From Macrocybe gigantea (Eukaryota > Basidiomycota > Agaricomycetes > Agaricales > Callistosporiaceae), in contig SJRY01000161.1 in the NCBI GenBank assembly GCA_011319805.1, forward strand, positions 1-64,000: a stretch of DNA of 64,000 bases. The letters run 5' to 3'. This document shows, in pieces, positions 10,435 through 21,045 of this stretch (position 1 is its first letter; every line of letters begins with the position of its first letter). A model generated the notes under the pieces. The model searched no databases, had not been told where the DNA came from, and was given only the letters and a program-made list of their open reading frames with translations. Position numbers and translations under genes: made by a program.

Positions 10435-10439
10435 TCCAC
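10435..10439. repeat. Target-site duplication, right copy (TCCAC)
   Basis: Matches 8825-8829 exactly. Confidence 0.9.
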
Positions 10440-10880
10440 GGCGGGAGGTCCATTCGCCCTACCTCACCGTCATGTAGCATAGTAACCACAAGCCGCAGTT
10501 CTTGCATTCCTGGCCCGTCGAGGTGGCGACGCGGTCTGGGGCCTTCTTCTTCGGCCTATTCCCTTTGTTGGACGACGTCGAGGCTTGAGTCGAGTAGGAG
10601 GTTTCGCCCGAGGTCCTATTCTTTCGATGTTGATACTCTTCTTTGATAATGCCGATGAACTCTTGGGACGAGACGGTCTTGCGTGAGTCAGCAGTCGCGT
10701 CGCTCTTGCGTCCTCGCACGTATGGGCGCGTGAAAATATCCCACGACGCCGGGAGCGCCGAGGCGATCACGTTCTTGAACTGGCGGTCGCTGACGTAGAA
10801 GTCGTCGTTTTTGAGTTGATTGAGGCGATTCGCGAAGCTTCTTGAGTTCCGTATAGAAAAGTCCGACCTGGGAGTTTATA
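10440..10880 (-). pseudogene. Copia-type gag remnant interrupted by the TR-GAG element
   Basis: The minus strand reads a UBN2-type Gag segment, VIASALPASWDIFTRPYV followed by SSQEFIGIIKEEYQHRK. A Lys/Ser-rich linker comes next, then the start of a zinc knuckle, CKNCG, after which a stop and the insertion point follow. Upstream, toward 10880, the reading shifts frame and decays. It is a different Gag subfamily from the inserted element, so this is nesting and not self-duplication. Confidence 0.7.
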
Positions 10881-10984
10881 GCGAAGCTCGCCGCATAACT
10901 GGCGTATTTCCGTCACCGTGACAGAGCCACCAAAACGAACGACGGAAGTGAGTCCCCGGCTCTGAACAGTCAAACGACATACCA

Positions 10985-11413
10985 TTGCCACCAAAACACT
11001 CAAAATTCATTTATCACAACGATAAGAAGTACTTCAAGTCATCCGTGGTCGCGATCCGACTCAGTTCGGCGCGCGGTCGAAAATCTGTCATGAGAACTCT
11101 TCGCGCCCAAGGGGTCACTATTGAGGAGTGTATCAGACGAAGGAACGACGATGGGAATCAAGAAACCACCGGAAACGAAGATGTTATCAAAGCAGGTGAC
11201 GTAGGAGCATCGTTGATTCGTCAGAACAAAACCATATCACTTGCCGTGGTCGAAGTCTTGGGATTTGAGTCGAGACCGAAGGGGCCGAAGGGGACACGAA
11301 AACGCGGTCGAGTACTGGCAGGCGTAGGTGGTGCGAGCAGAATTGGAGCGAGTACTGGCGGGCCACTGAGGTGCAAGGCAGACAATGACAAGAGTCGTTG
11401 TTGTCAGCGGTAA
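10985..11413 (+). CDS. Unrecognised open frame inside the transposon block
   Basis: This is an open frame of 142 codons. Its first 40 residues look like real protein (YHNDKKYFKSSVVAIRLSS, then ARGRKSVMRTLRAQGVTIEE), with a basic, Gly-rich second half. No family is recognised. It is divergent from the Copia gag remnant and upstream of the minus-strand recombinase. It could be an accessory frame of the recombinase element, a captured exon or chance. No start context or introns support it. Confidence 0.25.
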   Translation: MPPKHSKFIYHNDKKYFKSSVVAIRLSSARGRKSVMRTLRAQGVTIEECIRRRNDDGNQETTGNEDVIKAGDVGASLIRQNKTISLAVVEVLGFESRPKGPKGTRKRGRVLAGVGGASRIGASTGGPLRCKADNDKSRCCQR

Positions 11414-11867
11414 TGTGGTAGGTTGCTGGCAGATGAGTACCACGAGTGACGTGGCACTTATCGGTCTTCGTTGGACGTGGCACTCATCGATCTTCGTTGG
11501 ACGATGCTGGTTTGTCCTGAGGCGGCTCGGGGATGGCCAGCACGCCGGAGTTGTTGACATAGTGGGGCAATGGGTTACGGGGTTGTCCCACCGGATCCTG
11601 ACGAGTCAATATCGATAGACTCTCAATCTTTGATTTGTTCGCGTGCTCTGAAGGGTGCAAATCGACGATTCAGCAGTGTAGTTGCGAGGGTTGGGGGAAA
11701 GCCGGGAGGGCTTTCGGACCCGTAAGTGCTTGCAACTCCCAAGGGGGCTGAGAACGAGCTGCGTCACCCATGTGTTAGGAGGATCGCGACGCAACGAGAT
11801 CGTCTCGGCCCCCGCAGCTCTAGGAGCAATCCGATGGTATTGGAAATGAATTGTGAGAGTGTCTATT
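11414..11867. other. No gene recognised; 3' flank of the recombinase element
   Basis: No coding signal is convincing. A short imperfect direct repeat occurs at 11457-11501 (cttatcggtcttcgttggacgtgg and catcgatcttcgttggacg share CTTCGTTGGACG). This stretch probably holds the terminus of the tyrosine-recombinase element, but no terminal repeat was identified. Confidence 0.3.
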
Positions 11868-12856
11868 TTACAGCTGCTCTGTGGTCGGGTTGAGTGAAGA
11901 GATTTGTTGTAATAAATTGTTATCCGCTTGTATGTATGGTGCTAGAACTTGTGCGTGACGGCGTAGGTAGAGAAGGAAGGCATCACTGGACCATCTGCCC
12001 ATCACCTTCATGACCTCGAGTGGCGTTCTCCTTAGGAGGTACTCGAGGGTTGCTCCGATTCTTATGCTGTGACCTTCCAACGGCTCGCAGGAAAGGTCGC
12101 GTAGGATTTGGTTGATGCGTTTCAGAAATACGTTGCGTGACAGTGGTTGTTTGGGCTTGTTCGCATGGGTTGTGTGGGCGAAAAGATGTTCGGTGGGTCG
12201 AGGGGAGTTGATGCGTAGGTGGTTCTCGAGTGCCTGAACTGGGTCGACTGGGTCATTTTGTTTGCACCAGTACACGTCTTCTCCGTGTATCGACGTCTTT
12301 GTTCGTGGGATGTGGAGGACGGTGACTGGATGTCCTTGTCTGGACTGGTCGAAAGATAGGTTTGTAGGTTTGATGTGCACGTCGGGGTCGAATGACATGA
12401 GAGTTTTGGTTGTGAACTCGCCGAGGCGGGCTGCCGCGAAGAAACATGTTGTGAGGCATGCATAGACTGCTGCGTCGCGTGGGTTGGTGAGGTCGAGTTG
12501 GGGTTTGATTTTGGCAATGGTTTCGGGCATTAGTGGCGCCCGCTTGGCCTTCTTGGAGGTGCTGGGGGTGATTCGGGATGCTGCTTGCATGAGTGCCTCG
12601 GTTTCAGTCTTGTTCGGTGTCCACGGGAGGCTATGGAGGGTGTGCCATGCTCGCAGTGCCGCGATGTAGTTGTTAATGGTGCTGGTCGAGTATCTACCTG
12701 CTAGGAAAGCTACAAAGGCGGATATTAGGAGGGGGTTGGCTGGTGCTCTGTGCTCTTCTGGTATATCTCGGTTGTCGCAAAACGAGTGGTAGGCGAGGAG
12801 GCCCATGCCGTAGGTTCTTGTGTTGATGGGGCCCACGAGTACGAAAGGACGTGAAA
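11868..12856 (-). pseudogene. Tyrosine recombinase (Crypton/DIRS-type), N-terminally truncated
   Basis: The 322-residue open frame is a tyrosine recombinase. An N-terminal SAM-like DNA-binding part (RTYGMGLLAYHSFCDNRDIP) is followed by a catalytic domain with ARLGEF (first Arg), GHSIRIG (HxxR box) and GRWSSDAFLLYLRRH (Trp and nucleophilic Tyr). Proteins of this kind are common in agaricomycete genomes and belong to Crypton- or DIRS-like mobile elements. In-frame homology continues upstream of the first ATG (12836) to about 12856 and then stops abruptly at GMC oxidoreductase sequence, so the true N-terminus is lost. The catalytic half is intact. No reverse transcriptase is nearby, which favours a Crypton-like origin, but this is not settled. 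Confidence 0.7.
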
Positions 12857-13129
12857 GTCGTCCGCGCCAACCTCGACGAGAAGGACCGTGACGCCAGAGT
12901 TCTCGGCCAACCTCGCGGCCACTGTCGTCCCCGTCAGACCCGCACCGACGACGATGTAGTCGAACGTCTGGCCATTTGCGGCGCTGGCGGACGTCGTCAC
13001 GCCAGAAGCGCGTCTCACGAAGGTATTGCCGCGCGCGTCCCCTGAGGACGTGTGGTTCGTCGGTGTTGCCGAGGCGGAGAGAACGAGTGCGGAAAGGGAA
13101 AGGAGGAGAAAATAGGGGGAGGGTAACAT
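12857..13129 (-). pseudogene. GMC oxidoreductase, 5' fragment only
   Basis: This is the first 91 codons of a secreted GMC flavoenzyme (aryl-alcohol or glucose oxidase class). It has a signal peptide (MLPSPYFLLLSLSALVLSAS), a short linker, then the FAD-binding strand FDYIVVGAGLTGTTVAARLA with the GxGxxG-type turn, and VLLVEVGADD. Immediately after the GADD motif, at 12856/12857, the sequence becomes tyrosine-recombinase DNA in another frame and the oxidase does not resume on the far side. The remaining ~500 residues, including the catalytic His pair, are therefore missing. A well-formed TATA box and start remain upstream, so it was probably a working gene until the rearrangement. Confidence 0.85.
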
Positions 13130-13170
13130 GGTTTCTGGGGATCAGGGACGAGGAACTCGAAGTGAGGAGG

Positions 13171-13180
13171 ATATTTATAT
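13171..13180 (-). promoter_or_regulatory. TATA box of the truncated GMC gene
   Basis: ATATAAATAT on the minus strand, 42 bases upstream of the ATG at 13129, a normal distance for a highly expressed secreted enzyme. Confidence 0.6.
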
Positions 13181-13960
13181 GGCTGAATTATGCTTTCGGA
13201 GAGTAAGGAACCCTTTTCGCGATACTACATAGAATGCCGGTAAGCATCGAGGGGCGCTCTGATGCGGCGATAACTCCCCGACGAGGAGGCAATGACATGT
13301 CAAACTGCCGTTGACAACACTCGATGCGGTTGTAAACTGCAGTGTTCGCATCGAAGTCTGGACAGCGCTGATTCTGTCGTTTCAAGTACCATCTCCGTAG
13401 TCAGGCTATCGATTCATTGGAAGCAGCTGTCAACCCGAGGCTTGAGCGGGGGAGGAGGAGATGGTAAGCACTCGATAGCACATGACCGCGCCACCTTGAA
13501 ATGATCCAGCTCGGGATTCGGAGTCGGTTACCTATTCCCGCTCAAAAAGCAACGCGTTTTGAAAGACCGACATGACGGGATACTCTGACCACGTCTCTCG
13601 TTGGAGGAAAGAGCGCTCATCTCTCTTCCTTCGTTTTCGTCCATGTCTCTTATCTACGTATAGTATTCTATATGATGGCGAGGATGAAAAGAAAATGCGA
13701 GTCGTCGACCTTGTACTATACATGCATTACGTGCGGTGGTGTTCCAAGAATGTCATCTATTAGGACGTAAGAGAAACGACTACATCCCTGCCGGTCCCAG
13801 TGCCGCTCTTGAATTCGTATAGTTTTGCAAGCGCCTCTGGCTTGTACTGCGGAACGTCGTGTATATCTCGATTTTTGATCGACACATTTTTTATCCCCAA
13901 GAAAAGAAAGCCGTCTAAGTAATGGACTGTCCCTTGAATAAAAAGAGAATTATGATCATC
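13181..13960. other. Intergenic, no gene recognised
   Basis: Former promoter region of the GMC fragment and 3' flank of GDT1. Only short meaningless frames are present. Confidence 0.5.
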
Positions 13961-14966
13961 CTAGATTAGCCCTACCACCTCGCTACCATTGACGCTCAAG
14001 GGTATCGACATTTCCATGTCTGCCGAGGAGGAGAATGCTTCGTAGAGATAGATGACACCGAAGAGGAGAAATAATGTCGATCCTCCATAGGTCACTGTCA
14101 CATAAAGTGAGTATAAGAAGTTGGTTAGTAGACAGGAAGGACGTCACACCATGTTTCACAGATATTTTTGTAGAGACGTATCGTCCCCCTATTACAGCTA
14201 GCGCTGTACAACATGAATGTCCAACGATAGTCCCTATCGTGACTAGATAAACATTCTAAACAAAAAAAAAAAGTGGGGTAAGGACGTGACGTCGCAGCAA
14301 TATGCGACGCGAAACGTACATGTGCCGCTCCCAGCGCGATAGTTGCAATTTGGCTTCGGTCGCCCCACTCGCCGAGAAAGTTCAAAACGAATGCCTGAAC
14401 AAAGACAGGTCCCAGGAATAAGCTGCAAAAATTTCGGAAACCTTCCCCGACGGTGGACTTTTTTGATGAGGTTCCCGAACCACTTGCAGGCGGTTCCTCG
14501 CTCTCTTCGGCAGGCCGGACAGCCTCGCCACGCTCGATATCTTGCAAAGGGATATCATCGCCGCCTGCCACTGCCTTGTGTCCTTCACGCCCCGCGTCGT
14601 CCTCCTCAATCTCCTCCTCCGCCTCCTTCATCTCCTCCCGCACCTTCTCGCTCCCGCCCTTCATCTGCCGCGCCTCCACCATCATCTTCGTCCCAAACAC
14701 GAGAAACAGCACCGCCGCGGCGGTCTGCGTCCATTTTCGCGGGATGAGCGTCGGGAGGAGGTGGCCCATCCCGCCGAGAGGATGGACATGAAGATGAGCG
14801 AGCCCAGCGCGCCCAAGAAGACGACGAGACGCGGATGCCGCATGGCGAGGATAGCGCTTATGAGGAACGTCTTGTCGCCTATTTCGGAGAAGATGATCAT
14901 GGCGAACGCTTGGAGGAGCGCTGGCAAGGTTTCCTCCTGCACAGCGTCGTCCAGGACAGGTGGCAT
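13961..14966 (-). CDS. GDT1: Gdt1/TMEM165-type Mn2+/Ca2+ transporter (UPF0016), one apparent frameshift
   Basis: Golgi-membrane cation transporter of the UPF0016 family, which supplies Mn2+ and Ca2+ for glycosylation. Both family signatures are present: SEIGDKT in the first helix pair and GEWGDRS in the second. Between them lies a long acidic cytosolic loop. Exons on the minus strand are 14966-14320, 14255-14150 and 14094-13961. The introns (14319-14256 and 14149-14095) have clean GT-AG ends and restore HNVYLVTIGTIVGH and the VTYGGSTLFLLFGVIYLYEA helix, ending at TAG. In exon 1 the frame breaks after SILSAG at the CCC of 14770-14772. One more base there would join it to MGHLLPTLIP exactly as in the family, so a sequencing deletion is likelier than a dead gene. 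Confidence 0.85.
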
Positions 14967-15849
14967 TATTTTCCTATCGTTGTCGACGCGGCAATGGGTG
15001 AATAAATTTACTGATACAAGATTTCACTGAGATACCTTCTATGGCCAGTGAAAAAAAGAAAGTGGAAGTATAAGTAGATATGGACTGCGGCCTGCCAGTG
15101 ATTTTGTGGAGAGCTGAGTTTCGAGGTCCATGCCGCAGCTGCTTGGGTAGCACAACTGGTCATGTGATGATCAAGGACCATAGGACGAAAAGACGCCCAA
15201 CGGTCACTGAGACGAACGTGTGAAAAGGTGCACGCACACACTGCAGGGCCGTGAGCACAGCTCTGCAGAGACCGAAACGCTGAGCTGCACTGAGCTAGCT
15301 CTCCTCCGTCATCGATTCCTTCTCCGTCGGGGGTCTCGTGCCCGCGTCTTCCGTAGCGCAGTCACGGAATATCCATGTCGCTCCCTGAAGTCAAGCCGAC
15401 GCCATCCATCTCTTCAAATTTGTTGCCACGTCGGCGTATGTGAAGATGTAATGCCGACAACGGGTCAGCGGGTTAATCTGCGTAATCGAGGACGATCATT
15501 CGCAGATCATGATTCCCATCTGATGTGCGATTCGACATCTGTTTCGAGGACCGTTGACGTCCCACACTGTTCTGGTCGGTGTAAATTCACTGGAGGGACT
15601 GTACAGTGATTTTCGCTCTGCAACTCGTGATTTTCGGGCGTCGTCGCGAACGTCGCCTATGCTCCGCGTGTTTTTTTTATTGAAAAAACCTGCAAGATCC
15701 GTCGCGCCGAAGTCGGCACACGCCTCTTTATTGCAAGCGTGTGGGAAAATATTACAGTAAATGGTAACGTGACATCATTTTTTTTTTGGCAATATTTGCT
15801 GATAGCCATTCCTCAGCATGACTCGGAAACAAAATTCTTCAGGGCATGC
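14967..15849. other. Divergent intergenic region between GDT1 and the ArAE transporter
   Basis: Shared promoter region of two divergent membrane-transporter genes. No reliable coding frame and no clear TATA box on either side. A T-rich patch (15669-15676, 15778-15787) lies upstream of the plus-strand gene. Confidence 0.5.
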
Positions 15850-18800
15850 ATGGCGAGCTTGAGCTCACCGCCGTCGCGTTCGTCCATGCTACCGAGACCT
15901 CATAGGGAAGGCAGAACGGTAAAAGTGGTGGAAACTGATGCCTTTCACGAAAAGTCCTTCTCTGCGGCCTTTGCCAAACTCTTCAAGACGAAGCCATCCT
16001 TTTTGCAAGCCGTCGCGCAGTCGCGTTATATCAGATGGATCCCTCAGAACTGGACGTGGTCGAAGCTGAAACCGGTCATCAGGAGCGCGACCGCAGCCTG
16101 GATAGCCGTTGTTCTGTTCGTCATCATCCCGGTTGAGAAGGTGATGGGGACGGTGAGCGTTCATTCGTTTTCGTTTCTGGTTCTCTTTTGGCTAACGTTC
16201 CGATTGGCCAGGCTAGCTTTTTGATCCTCGTCGGCAAGTGAATCTCTTGCAACCTGAATTCTGGCTATTTATCGTTCTTTTTCAGCCTCCGTACTGTCCC
16301 CGCCCGTTGACCCGTTTGTCGCCGTCCTGGAACGTGAACTTTTGCTGTCGCTTCTCGTTTCAGCTACATGGGCGTAAGGCGTCTCCCTTTCTGCAGAAAA
16401 AACGGCTGAACTCTCGTCGAATCCAGATACAGCTGTCTGGCTATCAAACTAGCAGACCTCGCCAGGTCTCATCACGATCCGACCGTGACCTTCAATCAGG
16501 CCCTGAGTGGACGGTATATAGAGGCAGGCGTAAGTCATCTTGCCATTTTATAATCCATTCATGTCCCTGTTTTCTGATGGTCACGCCAGCCTACCGTCAT
16601 ATTGGCCGTGTTCATGTTTATTGGCAGCGCCATCCTTTTATACATAAAAGCCCGTCAGGGACCTGGTCCGTATGTGATGCCATGTATACTGGCTTGTCTT
16701 ACCTTGGGTAAACTTCAAACTTCAAGCTCAAATCCCTGGATCGTATTTCTCTCTGACCGATTTTGACAGATATTGCTATCACCACTTCCGTTCTATTTCC
16801 TTACCCGTTTTATGGTGTTAGTCTCGTGTCAATTCCCTTTCTCGATCTTTGCTTCTGATACGCGAACAGTCTGGACAAGCAGTGGTCGTTCCGACAGTAT
16901 TTCACTCTGCCGTCGCTCTTATCGTCTCCATCTTCGTATTTCCCGCCACCATCTCGTCGCAGTTTACTCTCCGCCTTCAAGCTGTGTTCTCTCCTCTCAT
17001 AACCGCTATCGAAAAGCATCAATCTCTACTAGAATCTTCTCCTCACTCCCCAGAGTTCGCCGAAGCAGCCGCCGAGGTTGGCGCGCTCGTCGAACAGTCC
17101 GAAGGCGGTCTGATCTCTCTCGCCGCTTCCGCGCGGCTCCTCCCGAGCGATCTAATTTACTGCAGATACGCGCCAAAAGATTTTGTCGCGTTCCAGAACC
17201 TTGGACGACGGATCGTCGGGCGCGCAGACGGGATGGGGATGTATTTCGCTCTGATTGATCCTACGAGGCTCAGACTTCCGGTCACGCCTGCTGCATCCGT
17301 ACCAGTGACGCCTGTAATGACGCGGACGCCCACGTCCCCTGTGCTGTCTCGCAATCCGTCATTTGAGCGTGTTCGACAAGCAGCGGACGGGCAGGGGCAA
17401 GGGCAAGGGCAAGGGCATGGGCAGGGTCCGGAAGAGAAGAGTCACCACCATGACCATCCGCATCGCCATTCGCATTTTTGGTACCGGAAGCAGCACCATC
17501 ATGCGTTGTATCTGCGTCGGAAACTGCATCACAGCATTTTGCACGGAGGCGTGCACTGGTCGCGGCTGAGGGAAGAGGGGACCGTGGCCATGTTTGAGTC
17601 GTATAGGTATTTGAACCTCGAGGCGACGCATTTTCACGATCCAGACACGGATGTGCATACGGCGAGGGCTACGGCGTTGTTGGGCGAGAGGTGAAGGAGG
17701 AATTCGCTCGACTTTTGCATTTGGCTAAATTGTATTATTGTTTGTTTCTAGTTGCCGTGAGATGCTGGGAAGCTGTAGAGAAGCCCTCATCGCTGTGAGG
17801 GATTGGCTAACCGGAGTTCGGAACGACAGATTTAATATCTGGATCTCGAAGCAGGACAAGAAACTTCGTTGGGAGAAGAGAATGGCTGAATTTGAGGCGT
17901 TGAGAGGTCGCCTTTCCTCTGTCGTGGAACGGTTCAGGAATGACGGAAGGTCAGTTATGCGGTTTTCTTGTTTTGATCATCGAGCCCCCCCTAATTTGCA
18001 TGCTGGCGTGTCTAGATTGCGCGTCATTGATCCATATCGACCCGTGTTTGAACCCTCGGAGTTGCAGCGGGAGCTAGATGTCCCCGCGCATCGTCACCTC
18101 TTCCACTGCTTCGTCTACCAGTACCACCTCATGCAGTTTTCCGACATTGCGATCGAGATGGTGAGCACACGTCCTTTCTGCGTGTATGGTATCCGAGGCT
18201 CAGGGATGCTCGGGTTTATCATGCAGCTGGATGAGGTGATCAGACTAGAGAAGACTAGGAAAAGGAACAAGCTTTGGACGCCTGTCAACAAGCTGTTTCA
18301 ATGGAACAAGTGGCAGATCAGCGAAAGTGTGGACAATGGTGATGAGGAAGACCCAGGTGCGATTTGCATGCAGTCATCCGCGGATTTGGCAGGGGATTCA
18401 TTTGATATGCCAAATACAGATCTCATTCAAGGGAAGGCGCCTATGCCAATGTACGATCTGGGCATACCGCATCGACGAGACGCCGACGCCCTGCCACCAG
18501 TGAACAAATTCGAGTCGTTTACGAGTTTTGTTTACTTTGCTCTGGTCAACCTGGGAGGCGGGAACGTGCTGTATGCTGTCAAAGCCGGTATACTGTCTGG
18601 TACTGTATTCCTTTTGCATGTCTTGCTTTGCTGCGGGTCGCTGAATAACACCATTTGTCTCTTTTGATCCGTAGTCCTGCTGTGCTTGCCGTCTTTTTTC
18701 AAACACAGCACAAAGTTTGCATATGGTGGGCGTAGTCTCGACATGCTAACGGGGATATAGGCTGATCTGATCCATGAACAGAGAACCGTTTTGTATGGGG

Positions 18801-20394
18801 AATGTGAGCCTTCAGATACTAGTTGCTCGGTCATCGGTCCACTGACGTGCCGCCGTGCACAGATTTATGGGTCAGCTTGCGCTGTCGCGCTTCCACGGCG
18901 AGACTGCATTCAGTCTGGTCGTGCGGATAACCTTCACGCTTTTCGGAGGCGTCATCGGATTGGTGATGTGGTACATCTCGGCGGGGTCTGGTAATGGCAC
19001 GCCGTACAGCCTCGCCGCCGTGTGCGCCGTGTGCTTCCCAATGTTCTTCTTTGCGAGGCTGTACTGGCCTGCGTCGCCGATGACGACCATCGTGTTCGTC
19101 GTGACGACGATGCTCGTGATCGGGTACTCGTTCCAGGATCGACATAGGGACGTCCCGGGCAATCCTGGCTCTGGCTGGGACGTGGCATATGTGGGTCACC
19201 GGAGCAATATCTTGAGAGTGGTTGGGCTTGACGTCGGTTTTCGCTGATTAGAAACGGTTCATTCTCGTCGCTGTGGGCGTGTTTTGCGCATTGTGAGTGC
19301 TTGGCGTTGTCGAGCAAGTGATCCAGGACTGAAATTCATCCCCGCGTTTTCATAGTATCATGTCACTCTTCCCGCCTTCAACGACGATTCGTAAATACCA
19401 ACGCGTGACGCTCGCGACGACGTCGGCCGAATTGGGCACGATCTACTGCGCGATGGTCTCGTTCGCGAATACGAAGGAGCGCAAGAACGAGCGAGAAAGG
19501 GAGGATGAAATCCGCGAGATCGTGACGAGCTTGATCGCGGTGCGGAGCAAGCTGCGGCGGTCTAAGGTGCTGACGAGCAATGTGAACTTTGAGGTGCGGC
19601 CTTTTCCTTTGATGTGTATCTTGCCTCACGTCGTCGAGCAGTTTTCGATGAAAGGCCGGTGGCCGTCTGAGCGGTACACGAGCGTGCTCAATATCCAGCT
19701 GTGGGTTGTCGTCCCCTTGTCGTTCTTTGATCTATTTCCCGCTCACTGGCTTACAAACAGGCAGATAGCGTACGCGCTGTCGCATCTGACTTCCATCTTC
19801 AAGCACCTCGATCCGCCGTGGGCCCGCGCGCTGCTCACGCGGACGCGGTTCTCTGACCCAGATTTCCAGGGCGACGTCCTAGCCATCATCAGTGCGTCCA
19901 CTTTGTACAGCTTTGATGCCTTGGAGTCGACTCACAGGGTACGGCAGCGATGATATCGTCCTCGCTGCGCACAGGCGCACCACTGCCACAGATCACGCCA
20001 TGTCCGCTGATCGACAGGTTCATGCAGCGCTCGCACTCGCACGGATTCGACGTGATATACAAGGACGCGGAAGAGGATTTTGGACTGCCGCGCACGCTTA
20101 CGTTCGAGACGCTGCAGAACGAGCAGTACTTGTGAGCATTTCGTTCTTTTTCTTTTGTCTTTTTTTTTTTTTGGGTAGAACGCGGATTTGAATCTGTTTT
20201 TGGACAGGATGTTCTGCGTGGGCGTGTCGACGGCGTTCAGCATCGTGGCGCGGCTCGATCGGCTGATGGTGGCGGCGAAGGAGGTCGTGGGGGAGCAGTA
20301 TCACATTTATGGCCTCGGGCTCGGCGTCAGAGGGGCTGGCGCCGAGTCGGAGCGGCCCAGCGTCGTCCACCTCACTCCGCCTCAAGACGTATAG
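15850..20394 (+). CDS. ArAE/FUSC-type membrane transporter (PF10337 + DUF2421, Bre4-like), 19 exons
   Basis: Large protein of the fungal ER-transporter/aromatic-acid-exporter family related to yeast Bre4. An N-terminal six-helix module (SATAAWIAVVLFVIIPVEKV onward) is followed by a long cytosolic region, a second helix bundle (18863-19290) and a C-terminal DUF2421 domain with TGAPLPQITPCPLIDRF. Exons: 15850-16152, 16212-16233, 16286-16373, 16433-16529, 16590-16707, 16770-16816, 16870-17690, 17752-17949, 18016-18160, 18227-18599, 18675-18725, 18782-18803, 18863-19190, 19252-19292, 19356-19593, 19642-19700, 19761-19891, 19948-20131, 20208-20394. All phases agree. The second intron (16234-16285) uses a GC donor. 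A Gln/Gly repeat and a His-rich stretch (17390-17560) lie in the cytosolic region. The start was chosen at 15850, where MASLSSPPSR begins; upstream in-frame codons look non-coding. The substrate is unknown. Confidence 0.9.
17388..17425 (+). repeat. GGGCAA hexanucleotide repeat (Gly-Gln repeat in the transporter)
   Basis: About five imperfect copies of GGGCAA encode alternating Gly and Gln, immediately before the His-rich stretch of the transporter. It is in frame and probably variable in length between strains. Confidence 0.8.
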
Positions 20395-20626
20395 AAGACG
20401 GAGGACGGTGATTTAGAATGAACCGGAATGGGGTTTCTTTCCTTTTTCGTTATTTTCATCTCGGACTTCTTTTCTTTTATCTAAACATACATCATCTGAA
20501 CTGGTCTCATTCACGTTTGTGTCATCTCTCGGTTCTGCTGTGGTTGTTCATGGGATCTTGAGTAAAAAGAAACTTTTGCTTTTTTTTGCTTGACCTGGTT
20601 CTAACAGTATTTTGGAGCTGAAATGT

Positions 20627-20646
20627 GATTGGCGGAAATTCACCGG
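20627..20646 (+). repeat. Promoter direct repeat, copy 1
   Basis: GATTGGCGGAAATTCACCGG, matching 21046-21065 at 19 of 20 bases. In copy 2 the core is framed by the arms GGCG and CGCC. TTGGCGGAAA resembles an E2F-like element, which is inference only. Confidence 0.7.
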
Positions 20647-20662
20647 AATTTAAACTCGCAAG

Positions 20663-20689
20663 CTTCTCGGAGCTTGGCTCGCCGAGAAG
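20663..20689. repeat. Perfect 8-bp inverted repeat with 11-nt loop
   Basis: CTTCTCGG at 20663-20670 pairs exactly with CCGAGAAG at 20682-20689. It may be a binding-site pair or a structured RNA segment at the 3' side of the transporter gene. Confidence 0.6.
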
Positions 20690-21045
20690 GGGAACCAACG
20701 CCGCTGGCAATGCCCAAAAAGCTTACGCCTAAAGCCTAACGCGGTGCGCATGGAAAAGCGAGCCGAGTTTCGAGGGTTCGATTCAATTCAGTTTAAGAGG
20801 CTCGGGCTCGGACGTGGGTGCGAACCGACGGGGCGAGGTGGGTTTGAATTGGGAAGAATGAGAAGAAGGGTAAATAGGTGCTAGAAGCGAGCGATGCCGC
20901 TGTGCGTCTGTCTGTCTGCGCGCGCTTTTGGGGATCTGATCTAACTCTGTTGCTCTCTGTCTCCGAGTTTCGTACGCTCAGCTCAGCCGAATGTTGCGAT
21001 TGCCTTCAATTGTGCGTCTTTTCTTTTCTTTCCCCTCTGCCTGTT

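Noticed and set aside
18161..18203. Shorter intron in the transporter ending at GGCTCAG
   Set aside because: It puts the next exon out of phase; the acceptor at 18225-18226 keeps phase and joins IEM to LDEVIRLEKTR.
20690..20800. tRNA-like T-arm (GGTTCGATTC near 20777-20786)
   Set aside because: No matching A-box, anticodon arm or acceptor stem at the right distance; the only good stem nearby is the separate hairpin at 20663-20689.
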